A DNA stretch of 54,288 nt from DASYAE01 sp036501535 (GTDB taxonomy: Bacteria > Actinomycetota > Actinomycetes > Streptomycetales > Catenulisporaceae). The notes below the pieces were generated by a model. The model saw only the letters and a program-made list of their open reading frames with translations. It searched no databases and was not told where the DNA came from. The translations under genes were made by a program, and so were the position numbers. Location: positions 1 through 54,288 of the forward strand of contig DASYAE010000077.1 in assembly GCA_036501535.1 (NCBI GenBank), written 5' to 3'. Below, piece after piece: positions 1 through 7,725 of this stretch (its first letter is position 1; each line of letters begins with the position of its first letter).

Positions 1-13
1 CGGCGGGCCGGGG

Positions 14-38
14 CGGTGCGGGACCGGGTCCCGCACCG
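14..38. terminator. GC-rich hairpin terminator downstream of the PrimPol gene
   Basis: Two perfectly complementary 12-nt arms flank a single central base, so the practical loop is about 3 nt. It lies 6 nt past the stop codon of the minus-strand PrimPol gene. On the plus strand it is followed by a short T-run (gatttta), so it may also end a transcript entering from the left. Confidence 0.6.
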
Positions 39-44
39 TCGATT

Positions 45-1388
45 TTAGGCGGCCGGTCTGACAGCGCCCGCGCGGTGCGGCGCGGCGGCGTCCGCGGCCT
101 GGTCGGCGGCGTGGGACAGTTCGCGCAGGGCGCGCAGCAGCGGCGGGCGGCGGCGCGCCGGGGCGGCGATCCGGTCGGTCAGGTCGAGCGCGTAGGAGGC
201 GATGGACGAGCACAGCGACGCGGTGCGCCGCCGGGTGCGCGAGCCGCCGGCGCCGGCCAGCGCGTCGAGGGCGTCGATCTCGTCGCGCAGGTCGCGCAGC
301 CGGTCGATCAGGACGCGCAGGCGGTGCCAGTCGCGGTCCGCGGCGATGACCGCGGCGCGGCGCGCGACGGCGTCGTAGGCCCGGTCCACCTGCCGCAGCG
401 CGGCGCTGAGCGCTTCGATCTCGGAACGGTCGACGCTCAGGCGCGCGGCGGGCCGCCCGGCGTCGGGGGTCTCGCGCAGCGGCGCGATCCGGCCGGCGGG
501 CGCGGCCTGCGGGCGGCGCGGCGGCAGCCAGGGGCGCTGCGCGCCGGCCTTCAGGCCCGAGGCGAGCGTGGCGGCGGCCTCGCGCGCCGGCAGCCCGGCC
601 CCGGTGCCGGCGCTGAGCAGCTCCGTGCGGGCCAGGCCCGCGTCGAGCACGCCGGCGCCGACGAGCCGGCCCAGGGCGAAGGCCGCGCGGTTGAGCGTGT
701 CGTTGCGCGTGCCCGTGCGGGCCGAGCGCACGCGGCCGGCCTCGTTGCGCAGCGCGGCGGCCGCGTAGGCGGCCAGGCCCGCGCCGTCGGCGGGGCGGAT
801 CGCGGGCAGCGCGGCGGGCGGCGGCGCGCTGGTCAGGGCGAGCAGTTCGCGCAGCAGCCAGCCGGGCAGGTCGGCGACCGGCGCGTCGTGCATGACGCGG
901 TACGGGCCGGAGGGCAGCACGGAGCCGGGCGCGACGACGTACCCGCCGCGCGAGCGGGTGTCGATCAGCGGCCCGAGCCGCCCGGCGGTGTTGCGCAGCG
1001 CCACGCCGCTCGGCGCGCGGAAGTACAGGTGCAGCCCGCCGGACGGTGTCGCGACGGTGAACGTGCCGGGGATCGGGCGATCGCCGGCCAGGGCGCGCAG
1101 CGCGTCGGCGCCGCTGGCCGGATCGGCGGCCGGGCCGGGGCCCTTGGCCACGTCCAGGTCGAGCACGATCAGGCCGCTGGGCCCGCACGCCACGGCGAGG
1201 TTCGCGCGCGCCGGGCGGATCAGGCGCGCCAGCCGGTCCGGGTCGCTGGTCGCGTGCCGCTCCCAGTCGCGCGCGACCGCGGGCAGCTTGGTGCCCGGCC
1301 GCAGCGGGAAGACCGCGAAGCCCCGCTCGGCCAGGCGCAACGCGCGGGCCACCGCGTCGGGCCGGGTGATCTCGGTGCTGTTCGTCAC
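45..1388 (-). CDS. Bifunctional DNA primase/polymerase (PrimPol, archaeo-eukaryotic primase fold)
   Basis: This 447-residue protein has an N-terminal PrimPol domain (about residues 10-170). The three expected AEP motifs are visible: DLD at 77-79 for metal binding, SGGLH at 116-120, and a basic segment RSRGGYVVAPGS near 145-156. Such enzymes make primers and extend them, and in actinomycetes they occur in integrative elements, plasmids and chromosomes. The C-terminal half (about 220-447) is alanine/arginine-rich and mostly helical, with no helicase motifs, so this is a primase/polymerase without a fused helicase. I chose the GTG at 1388 because an AGGAGG sits 8 nt upstream and the longer upstream start adds a poorly conserved extension. 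No integrase, Rep or Xis gene lies next to it, so a mobile origin is possible but not shown. The catalytic domain call is firm; the cellular role is unknown. Confidence 0.82.
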   Translation of the reverse strand: MTNSTEITRPDAVARALRLAERGFAVFPLRPGTKLPAVARDWERHATSDPDRLARLIRPARANLAVACGPSGLIVLDLDVAKGPGPAADPASGADALRALAGDRPIPGTFTVATPSGGLHLYFRAPSGVALRNTAGRLGPLIDTRSRGGYVVAPGSVLPSGPYRVMHDAPVADLPGWLLRELLALTSAPPPAALPAIRPADGAGLAAYAAAALRNEAGRVRSARTGTRNDTLNRAAFALGRLVGAGVLDAGLARTELLSAGTGAGLPAREAAATLASGLKAGAQRPWLPPRRPQAAPAGRIAPLRETPDAGRPAARLSVDRSEIEALSAALRQVDRAYDAVARRAAVIAADRDWHRLRVLIDRLRDLRDEIDALDALAGAGGSRTRRRTASLCSSIASYALDLTDRIAAPARRRPPLLRALRELSHAADQAADAAAPHRAGAVRPAA

Positions 1389-1733
1389 GGCTGACTCCTC
1401 CTGCCGCCGACCACTTTTATCGCTCGTTTGTTCTATACCCGCGGTGCGACGCCTCACGCGCGCACGGCGGCCGGAAAACCCGATCCCAGGCAGGTGGCAG
1501 GTAATTCTGACGGCGCGTCAGCAGCGCACTCATCGAACCTTCGTTTGATACCGGACGGCCGCCCGTTCTCCTGCCGCCCGGGGACCGCTACAGTGGACGG
1601 CGGCGCGTGAGGGCGCCCCCGGGTCCGCGGGCAGGACGGAGTCCACCTCACCGCACGAGCTCAGGGTCGACCCCCGCCGGTGATCTCCTGACGCAGCCGG
1701 GCACGCGGACCCCCGGCGCACGAGGGAGACGCC
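1389..1733. other. Divergent intergenic region, PrimPol / ankyrin gene
   Basis: These 345 nt separate the divergent PrimPol and ankyrin-repeat genes and are visibly less GC-biased than the flanking genes. They contain an SOS-box-like dyad at 1533-1548 and an AT-richer stretch at 1416-1438 that could hold the PrimPol promoter. I see no convincing additional gene. Confidence 0.6.
1533..1548. promoter_or_regulatory. LexA/SOS-box-like dyad
   Basis: The sequence reads TCGAAC-CTTC-GTTTGA, one mismatch from the actinobacterial LexA consensus TCGAAC-N4-GTTCGA. It lies between divergent genes, 145 nt upstream of the PrimPol start and 186 nt upstream of the ankyrin gene. Damage-inducible control of the primase/polymerase would make sense, but the distance to either start is longer than usual. 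Confidence 0.4.
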
Positions 1734-2762
1734 ATGCCCCGCCGACTTCCACCGCGCCCCGACCTAGACCACCTGCGACACCAGGCCAAAGACCTGCTGC
1801 GCGCGGCGCAGGACGGCGATCCCAAGGCCGCCGCGCGCATCCGCCGGGTCGCCGAGCCGCTCGCGCTGTCCTCCGCGCAGCTCGCCCTGGCCCGTAGCTA
1901 CGGATTCGCGTCCTGGACGGCGCTGAAGACCGAGGTCGAACGGCGCGCCATGCTCGAGGAACGCGACCTTAGCCGCCTGACCGTGCTGCTGGCCGAGCAG
2001 CCGGCGCAGGCCGCGGCCAAGCTCACCGGCTGGCGCGACCACCGCGGCGCCAGCCCCTTGGCCTTCGTCGCCATGCTGCGCTTCGACACCGGGGCGCTGA
2101 ACACGCCCGGCGACGAGCACCGCACCGGCGCCGTGGCCCGCGCGCTGCTGGCCGCCGGAGCCCCCGCGGACGGCGACCCGCAGGACTCCGAGACGCCCCT
2201 GATCACCGCGGCCAGCTACGGCGACGCCGAGGTGGCCGCGGCCCTGATCGAGGCCGGCGCGGACCTCGAGGCGCGCGCGGCGCCGAACGCCGGCGGGGTG
2301 CCCGGCGCCACCGCGCTGCTGCACGCCGCCGTGTTCGGCATGACCGCGATCGTGGACCTGCTGGTCGCGGCCGGCGCGGCGGTCGACAGCCTGGAGACGG
2401 CGGCGGCGGCCGGGGACGTGACCGGGTGGCTGAGCCCGGACACCGACCTGCAGGCGCGGCTGCGCGCCCTGGTGTTCGCCGCCGACCACCAGCGCCTGGC
2501 CGTGATCGACCGGCTGCTGCAGGCCGGCACGCCCGTCGACCAGGCCGACGCCGAGTTCGGCCGCCAGGCGCTGCAGGTCGCCGCGCAGCACGGCCGGCCG
2601 GCCAGCGTCGCGCTGCTGCTGGCGCGCGGGGCCGACCCGGACCGGCGCGACCCGGCGCACCACCGCACGGCGCTGGCGTGGTGCTCGCCCGAGCACCGCT
2701 ACCTCGACCATCCCGGCCACCGGGAGGCCGAGCGGCTGCTGCGCCCGGTCACCGCGCCCTGA
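1734..2762 (+). CDS. Ankyrin-repeat protein
   Basis: This 342-residue soluble protein has a helical N-terminal segment (about 1-110) followed by several ankyrin repeats. Repeats show as TPLITAASYGDAEVAAALIEAGADLEA near 155-180, TALLHAAVFGMTAIVDLLVAAGA near 195-220, and QALQVAAQHGRPASVALLLARGADPDRRD near 280-310. The N-terminal part, with LARSYGFASWTALKTEVE, resembles the leader segment common to actinobacterial ankyrin proteins. Ankyrin arrays bind partner proteins; no partner is evident here. GAGGGAG 6 nt upstream of the ATG supports the start. A strong hairpin follows the gene, so it is probably monocistronic. There is no signal peptide or membrane segment, so it is likely cytoplasmic. Confidence 0.82.
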   Translation: MPRRLPPRPDLDHLRHQAKDLLRAAQDGDPKAAARIRRVAEPLALSSAQLALARSYGFASWTALKTEVERRAMLEERDLSRLTVLLAEQPAQAAAKLTGWRDHRGASPLAFVAMLRFDTGALNTPGDEHRTGAVARALLAAGAPADGDPQDSETPLITAASYGDAEVAAALIEAGADLEARAAPNAGGVPGATALLHAAVFGMTAIVDLLVAAGAAVDSLETAAAAGDVTGWLSPDTDLQARLRALVFAADHQRLAVIDRLLQAGTPVDQADAEFGRQALQVAAQHGRPASVALLLARGADPDRRDPAHHRTALAWCSPEHRYLDHPGHREAERLLRPVTAP

Positions 2763-2774
2763 CCGCGCACCCCG

Positions 2775-2804
2775 CCGCGCCGCGCCCGTTGCCGCGCGGC
2801 GCGG
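2775..2804 (+). terminator. Hairpin terminator after the ankyrin gene
   Basis: An 11-bp perfect GC stem with an 8-nt loop begins 13 nt after the ankyrin stop codon. There is no U-tail, as is usual for actinobacterial terminators. Confidence 0.6.
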
Positions 2805-2880
2805 AGCGGGCGGGTTCGGCGCACACTGGAAGCGCCGCCCGCCCACACCCGGGGCACCGAGACCGCCGCAGGAGCCTTGT

Positions 2881-4095
2881 ATGCAGCCGACGCCTGGCAC
2901 CGGCCAGCGCACCGCCCCCGACGACGCGGCGGTCGCCGCCGCGGCCAACGCGCTGACCGAGCGGTGGGCCGGCGCGCTGCCGGACGGCGCCGAGCGCTCC
3001 ACCGTCTTCTCCGGCGCCGGCGTGTGGCCGCTGCTGGGCCTGCTCGCGCTCGGCGCGGCCGGCGCGACCCGCCGGCGGCTGGCCGCGGCGTTCGGCCTGG
3101 ACCTGGCCCTGGCCGAGGGCGCGGTGCGCCGCCTGCTGAACGTGTTCGACGCCTCGGACTCCATGTACGCGGCGTGCGGCCTGTGGCAGCACCCGGACGT
3201 GGTCCTGGACCCGGTGTGGCGCGACGCCGTGCCGCCGGGCACCCGCGGCGAGCTGACCGGCGACCCGGGCGCCGACCAGGACCGGCTCGACGCGTGGGCC
3301 CGCGACCAGACGCGCGGCATGATCGAGCGCGCGCCGGTGACCGTGACCCCCGACACTGTCCTGATGCTGGCCAGCGCGGTGAGCCTGGAGACCGCGTGGG
3401 CCACGCCCTTCACGAAGCAGCGCCGCACCGCGCACGCCGGGCCGTGGCGCGCCGAGGGCCTGGCGTGGCTCGAGCGCGCGGCGCAGAGCGAGGACCTCGC
3501 CCGCGTCGACGGCCCGGCCGGCCCGGTGACCCTCGCGCGCGTGCCGGGCAAGGCGGACCTCGACGTCTACCTGCTGCTCGGCGCGCCGCAGGCCACCGCC
3601 GCATCCACCCTGGGCACCGCGCTGGCCGCGCTGGGCGGCGCCTACCCGGTGGTGCCCGCGAGCGCGTGGAGCGGCCCGGACCCGGCGCCGGGCGCGAGCG
3701 TCGCACCGATCACCAACCCGTCCGGGCGCCCCGAGCTGCGCCTGGGCTGCCCGCCGTTCGCGTTCCAGGCCCGGCACGACCTGCTCGCCCTGCCCGGCGT
3801 GTTCGGCCTGCAGCCCGGCGGCGAGTATCCCGGGATCGGGTCGGCCCGCGGCCTGCCCCTGGGCGTCGGGCAGGCCGCCCAGGGTGCGATGACGCAGTTC
3901 ACCGAGCTGGGCTTCAAGGCCGCCGCGGTCACGGCGGTCGGCGTGAGGGCCATGGCCGTGGCGCGCCCGCTCGCGCCGAAGCCGACCACGCGCACCACGG
4001 TCGCCTTCGACCGGCCGTTCGGCTTCGCCGCGGTGCACCGCGCCAGCGGCCTGGTCCCGGTCGCCGGCTGGGTCGCCCGCCCGGGCAGCGACTGA
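2881..4095 (+). CDS. Serpin-family protein (serine protease inhibitor fold)
   Basis: This 404-residue protein matches the usual serpin length. Family signatures are visible: LDAWARDQTRGMIE (serpin NxWVxxxTxGxI region), VLMLASAVSLETAW near strand s3A, a small-residue hinge FKAAAVTAVGV before the reactive-centre loop, and the closing FDRPFGFAAVHRASG followed by VAGWVARP. The alanine-rich hinge is what inhibitory serpins need for loop insertion, so inhibition of a protease is plausible. No signal peptide is evident, so an intracellular target such as a housekeeping protease is more likely than a secreted one. AGGAG about 7 nt upstream supports the ATG. A second, frameshifted paralogue lies at 46019-47213. 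The fold call is confident; the target is unknown. Confidence 0.85.
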   Translation: MQPTPGTGQRTAPDDAAVAAAANALTERWAGALPDGAERSTVFSGAGVWPLLGLLALGAAGATRRRLAAAFGLDLALAEGAVRRLLNVFDASDSMYAACGLWQHPDVVLDPVWRDAVPPGTRGELTGDPGADQDRLDAWARDQTRGMIERAPVTVTPDTVLMLASAVSLETAWATPFTKQRRTAHAGPWRAEGLAWLERAAQSEDLARVDGPAGPVTLARVPGKADLDVYLLLGAPQATAASTLGTALAALGGAYPVVPASAWSGPDPAPGASVAPITNPSGRPELRLGCPPFAFQARHDLLALPGVFGLQPGGEYPGIGSARGLPLGVGQAAQGAMTQFTELGFKAAAVTAVGVRAMAVARPLAPKPTTRTTVAFDRPFGFAAVHRASGLVPVAGWVARPGSD

Positions 4096-4126
4096 CGGCC
4101 GGCGCGAGATGGCATGATCGGCTGGC

Positions 4127-4552
4127 ATGAGAGCGGTGGTGCAGCGGGTCGCCGAGTCGAGTGTGCGCGTCGGAGACGAGATCGTCGGGAGCATCGACGG
4201 GCCGGGCCTGTGCGTCCTGGTCGGCGTGACGCACACGGACAGCGCCGAGACGGCCTCGCGCCTGGCGGACAAGCTGTGGGGCCTGCGCGTGCTGGACGGC
4301 GAGAAGTCGTGCGCGGACCTCGGCGCGCCGCTGCTGCTGGTCTCGCAGTTCACCCTCTACGGCGACGCGCGCAAGGGCCGGCGCCCCTCGTGGAGCGCCG
4401 CGGCGCCCGGGCCGGTGGCCGAGCCGCTGTTCGACGCGGTGGCCGACGCGCTGCGCGCTCTGGGCGCACACGTGGCCACCGGCGTGTTCGGCGCGCACAT
4501 GCAGGTCGCGCTGGTCAACGACGGGCCGTTCACCGTGCTGCTCGAGCTGTGA
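4127..4552 (+). CDS. dtd: D-aminoacyl-tRNA deacylase
   Basis: This 141-residue protein has the standard DTD length. It hydrolyses D-amino acids, and mischarged glycine, from tRNA in the cytoplasm, enforcing homochirality in translation. Hallmarks are the N-terminal MRAVVQRV, the active-site segment SQFTLYGDARKGRRPSW (about 77-93), and a C-terminal NDGPFT matching the Gly-Pro motif that rejects L-amino acids. The start is 31 nt after the serpin stop. A CATGAT hexamer 8 nt upstream hints at a short or absent leader. The gene is convergent with the pirin gene, 14 nt away. Confidence 0.95.
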   Translation: MRAVVQRVAESSVRVGDEIVGSIDGPGLCVLVGVTHTDSAETASRLADKLWGLRVLDGEKSCADLGAPLLLVSQFTLYGDARKGRRPSWSAAAPGPVAEPLFDAVADALRALGAHVATGVFGAHMQVALVNDGPFTVLLEL

Positions 4553-4566
4553 GCCGCGCGGCCGCC

Positions 4567-5373
4567 TCACACGTCGAAACCGAGGCGGGCGTGCATCTCC
4601 CACACCAGGATCTCGCTGGGCACCGCGGCGCTCACCCGCCGCGCACCGCCCGCGGTCAGGCGCGCCGCGGCCCCGGCGGCCAGCGGCGCCGCGCCCGGCC
4701 CGGCGCCCTCCAGCTCGACCGCGCCGTACGCGACGAACAGGTGCACGTAGGGCGCGTCCGGCACGGTGACCGTCTGGCCCGGCGCGAGGCGCGCGACGTG
4801 CAGCGCGGCGTCGCGCTGCCCGATGCGGACCGCAGTGTCGGCGTGGCGGGCCATGCCGGAGGCGACCGGCACCAGGTGCCCGCCGCGCAGCTCGTCCTGC
4901 ACGTCGCGCTGCGCGTAGCCCGGGTCGGTGCCCGATTCGTGCGGCACGATCCACATCTGGATCAGGCGCACCGGCTCGTCGTGCGGCGCGGCGCCGGTCA
5001 GGCACCAGGCGTCGTTCGTCTCCGCGTGCAGCACGCCGCGCCCCGCGCTGACGTGCTGGACCAGGCCCGGGCGGATGACGCCGCGGTGCCCGGCGCTGTC
5101 CTCGTGCACCAGGGCGCCGTGCAGCACCCAGGTGACGATCTCCATGTCGGCGTGCGGGTGCGTCGGGTACCCGGCGCCCGGCGCGATCGTGTCCTGGTTG
5201 TTGGCGACCAGCAGCCCGAAGTGCGTGTCGGCCGGGTCGTAGTGCGCGCCGAAGGAGAACGAGTGCCGCGTGTCGATCCCGGGGGCGCGGGTGGCGAACC
5301 GGTCGTCGGGCCCGCGCAGCGCGAGGTGCGGCCCGCCCGCGGGCGGGGTGCGGGTCACCGCAGGGGCGGGCAC
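4567..5373 (-). CDS. Pirin-family bicupin protein
   Basis: This 268-residue protein has an N-terminal cupin with HSFSFGAHYDPADTHFG, the metal-site motif THPHADMEIVTWVLHG with its histidines and glutamate, and a downstream HAETN giving the last metal ligand. A second, weaker cupin covers about residues 160-268. Pirins bind iron; some are redox-sensitive regulators and some have quercetinase activity, and sequence alone does not separate these. I chose the GTG at 5373 because AGGAGG lies 9 nt upstream; a longer in-frame reading would run into the neighbouring hydrolase gene. The gene lies 50 nt downstream of the alpha/beta hydrolase on the same strand, so the two may be cotranscribed. Confidence 0.88.
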   Translation of the reverse strand: MPAPAVTRTPPAGGPHLALRGPDDRFATRAPGIDTRHSFSFGAHYDPADTHFGLLVANNQDTIAPGAGYPTHPHADMEIVTWVLHGALVHEDSAGHRGVIRPGLVQHVSAGRGVLHAETNDAWCLTGAAPHDEPVRLIQMWIVPHESGTDPGYAQRDVQDELRGGHLVPVASGMARHADTAVRIGQRDAALHVARLAPGQTVTVPDAPYVHLFVAYGAVELEGAGPGAAPLAAGAAARLTAGGARRVSAAVPSEILVWEMHARLGFDV

Positions 5374-5423
5374 GGCGGGCGGCCTCCTGGGCTGCAGCTT
5401 CGCGGCACGGTCCTCGCCCGAGT

Positions 5424-6203
5424 CTAGTTCGCCGCCCCGCCGCGGTCCTGGGGCGCGCCGTCGGCGGCGCCGAGGTGGCGCAGGATGCTGCGCGCCGCGG
5501 CGGCGACGGCCTCGCGCGCCGGCTGCGTGTGATCGACGATCTCGAAGCCGTGGTGGCCGCCGGGCACGTCGATCACCTCGATCTCGGCGCCGCACCGCCG
5601 GGCGGCGTCGAGGAACTGCGCGACCGTCGCCGCGATCGGCGCGCTCTCCAGCTCGACGCGGGTGAGCACGATCGGCAGCCGGCCGGCCGCGCGCACCGCG
5701 GCGGCCGGATAGAAGCGAGCATCCGCCGGCCCCTGGCCCGGCAGCGGCGCGAGCAGCGGATACGACAGGGCGACGCAGCGCAGCCAGGGCGGCGGCGCGG
5801 CCAGGTAGGGCGCGGCGAGCAGGCCGCCGCCGGAGAAGTGCCACAGCGCCACGCGCTGCGCGTCCACGCGCGGATCCTCGCGCGCCGCGGCGACGGCTTC
5901 GGCGAGGTCGCCGGCGGCGCGCGCGAAGTCGGCGTCGGTCAGGGCGTGCAGCCGGTGCTCCACGGTGACGCCGACCACGCCGAGGCTCGCCGCGTAGCGG
6001 CCGAAGCCGCGGTAGGCCAGCCAGTCGCGCGGGCCGGGCTGCACGCCCGGGGGGACCGGGCCGCCGTGCACGAACACGACAGCCGGGCGCGGCCCGTCGG
6101 CGTCGGGCGGGTACAGGTCGATGCGCCCGCGGCGCTGCGCCTGCCGCGCGGGCGGGTCCAGGAGGAAGGGCCGCAGGTGCGGCGGCTGCTCGTCGACTGC
6201 CAC
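5424..6203 (-). CDS. Alpha/beta-hydrolase of the esterase/peptidase S9-like group
   Basis: This 259-residue protein has an oxyanion-hole motif VFVHGGP (about 43-49), a nucleophile elbow ALWHFSGGGLLA with Ser124, and a C-terminal GGHHGFEIVDH carrying the likely catalytic histidine. The elbow reads H-F-S-G-G, so the first glycine of the usual GxSxG is replaced by histidine. There is no signal peptide. The substrate cannot be inferred, but fold and triad suggest a cytoplasmic esterase or dienelactone-hydrolase-like enzyme. Its GTG start is preceded by TAGCAT 6 nt upstream with no Shine-Dalgarno, implying a leaderless mRNA. The pirin gene follows 50 nt downstream. Confidence 0.8.
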   Translation of the reverse strand: MAVDEQPPHLRPFLLDPPARQAQRRGRIDLYPPDADGPRPAVVFVHGGPVPPGVQPGPRDWLAYRGFGRYAASLGVVGVTVEHRLHALTDADFARAAGDLAEAVAAAREDPRVDAQRVALWHFSGGGLLAAPYLAAPPPWLRCVALSYPLLAPLPGQGPADARFYPAAAVRAAGRLPIVLTRVELESAPIAATVAQFLDAARRCGAEIEVIDVPGGHHGFEIVDHTQPAREAVAAAARSILRHLGAADGAPQDRGGAAN

Positions 6204-6209
6204 CCGCGC

Positions 6210-6215
6210 ATGCTA
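6210..6215 (-). promoter_or_regulatory. -10 element (TAGCAT), leaderless start of the hydrolase
   Basis: TAGCAT lies exactly 6 nt before the GTG start and fits the actinobacterial -10 pattern TANNNT. No Shine-Dalgarno is present, so transcription probably begins at or next to the start codon. Confidence 0.45.
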
Positions 6216-6249
6216 TGCGCCGACGGCCGGCTGGGGCGCAGTGCAGGCG

Positions 6250-6318
6250 TCACACCGGGTCGCCGTCCAGGAACGGCAGGACGGCGGCCAGGATCTGCGC
6301 GGGGCCAGGTGCCGTCAT
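6250..6318 (-). CDS. Possible 22-residue small protein
   Basis: An ATG at 6318 is preceded by AAAGGA with 6-nt spacing and opens a 22-residue frame, MTAPGPAQILAAVLPFLDGD followed by PV. It sits 47 nt upstream of the hydrolase on the same strand. It could be a genuine small protein, a leader peptide, or a remnant of a hydrolase-like C-terminus. Only the ribosome-binding site and the non-random hydrophobic composition support it. Confidence 0.25.
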   Translation of the reverse strand: MTAPGPAQILAAVLPFLDGDPV

Positions 6319-6540
6319 CGCTGGTCCTTTCGGGCGGTCGGCCGGATGCGCGCGGCGGGGCGCGTCGAGCTTAGGGACCTCGGGCGTCGGGTGCGGCGGC
6401 ACGGGCGCATCGCGCGGGCGTCACCGCCCGTTCGGCCGTTCACCGTGCCGCTGTCGGCGCCCGATGCCACAGTGGAGCGCGAGAACGGCGACACCCCACA
6501 GCTCGCCTGAAACCCCCAATCGCGAGGAGGCCGGGTCAGG

Positions 6541-7320
6541 ATGCCCGAAGCCACGCTGCCCCACCCGCAGGGCGCGCCCTGCTGGATCGACATCGCGCTG
6601 GACTCCCAGGGCGCCGCCCTGGACTTCTACCGGGGCCTGTTCGGCTGGAGCGGGGAGCCGGGGCCGGCCGAGTTCGGCGGCTACGCGGTGATGGAGGTCG
6701 GCGGCAAGCCGGTCGCCGGGATCATGCAGACGATGCCGGACCAGCCAGCCTCCGCCCCGGTGTGGACCGTGTACTTCGCCGTCGAGGACGTCGCGGCGAG
6801 CGCGGCGCGGGTGCGCGAGCTCGGCGGGACGGTGTTCATGGGCCCGCAGGAGGTCCCGACCACGGGCGCGATGGCGCTGGCGCTGGACCCGCAGGGCGCG
6901 GTGTTCGGCCTGTGGCAGCCCAAGCCGTTCACCGGCATCGGCGTGGTCGGCGAGCCGGGCGCGCCGTGCTGGTTCGAACTGGAGAGCACCGGCGGCGAGG
7001 CGGCGTCCGCGTTCTACGCCGCGCTGTTCGGCACCACGGCCGTCGCCGCGCAGGCGATGCCGGGCGAGTACTGGCTGCTGCAGGTCGGCGACCGGCAGGT
7101 GGCCGGGGTGTGGAACGCCTCCGGCGACCGGGCCGCGACGGCGCCGCGCTGGCAGACCTACCTGCAGGTCGCGGACGCCGACGCGACGATCGAGCGGGCC
7201 GGGGCGGCCGGCGCGAAGGTGCTGCGCGAGGCGACGGACACGCCGTTCGGGCGCTTCGCGATCCTGGTCGACCCGTTCGGCGCGCAGTTCGCGATCATGG
7301 CGGTGCCGGCCGCGTCCTGA
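6541..7320 (+). CDS. Two-domain VOC (glyoxalase/bleomycin-resistance fold) protein
   Basis: This 259-residue protein consists of two tandem VOC modules (about 8-125 and 135-257). Each opens with PCWIDI or PCWFELES, continues with an AxxFYxxLFG helix (LDFYRGLFGW and ASAFYAALFG), and ends with a DPQGAVFGLW or DPFGAQFAIM strand. This arrangement is typical of actinobacterial two-domain VOC proteins annotated as glyoxalase-like or as the 27-kDa antigen/hydroxylase group. Activity could be a metal-dependent dioxygenase, epimerase or binding function; the metal ligands are not obvious. GGAGG about 12 nt upstream supports the ATG. A hairpin follows the gene. Confidence 0.85.
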   Translation: MPEATLPHPQGAPCWIDIALDSQGAALDFYRGLFGWSGEPGPAEFGGYAVMEVGGKPVAGIMQTMPDQPASAPVWTVYFAVEDVAASAARVRELGGTVFMGPQEVPTTGAMALALDPQGAVFGLWQPKPFTGIGVVGEPGAPCWFELESTGGEAASAFYAALFGTTAVAAQAMPGEYWLLQVGDRQVAGVWNASGDRAATAPRWQTYLQVADADATIERAGAAGAKVLREATDTPFGRFAILVDPFGAQFAIMAVPAAS

Positions 7321-7725
7321 CCCGCAGGAGCGCGGCGTACCGCCGCACCGCATCGTCGAGGGAATGGTGCCGTCGAGCGCTGTTCCGGGCCGCCGCGGGG
7401 TCGGGCGGCGACCCGGAACAGGGTCGCGGCGCGTCCGTGCGGGCCCGGCCCGCTGAACGGGCCAGCCGTTCGCGGGATCGGGTCGCGGGACGGGCCGCTG
7501 GAGAACAGGGGACCGTCGCCCCCCTTTTCTGCCGCGACGCGGTCGCGGCCGCACCGCATGAAAGACGTCGGGCGAGTCTCCTCCCCTAACCCTGCGCTCG
7601 TGGCGGTGTCCTCCCAGCGTCGCACGCGCCGCCGGGGCGCGACAGGTCTGGCTGTTGGCGGAAACCTGCCGTGGCACATCCGCGCCACCGCCGAACAGTC
7701 GTTCGCGCCCGACGATAAGCGCAGG
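7321..7725. other. Intergenic region with terminator between convergent genes
   Basis: These 405 nt separate the VOC gene from the 3' end of the convergent glycosyltransferase. Apart from the hairpin at 7380-7421 I see G/C-rich sequence without a convincing gene. Open frames here lack a ribosome-binding site and family resemblance. Confidence 0.5.
7380..7421. terminator. Long inverted repeat, probable bidirectional terminator
   Basis: Arms CTGTTCCGGG and CCCGGAACAG form a perfect 10-bp stem. It is extended inward by a further CCGCC/GGCGG pairing with a 3-nt bulge. The structure lies 59 nt after the VOC stop codon. Confidence 0.55.

Larger units (their letters stand above)
6204..6540. other. 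Divergent intergenic region, hydrolase / VOC gene
   Basis: These 337 nt hold the leaderless promoter of the hydrolase and the Shine-Dalgarno of the VOC gene. There is one small minus-strand reading frame with a good ribosome-binding site (6250-6318). No other gene or repeat is evident. Confidence 0.5.

Noticed and set aside
1764..3551. Long minus-strand frame across the ankyrin and serpin genes
   Set aside because: It shows no recognisable domain, and both plus-strand genes have strong family motifs and ribosome-binding sites.
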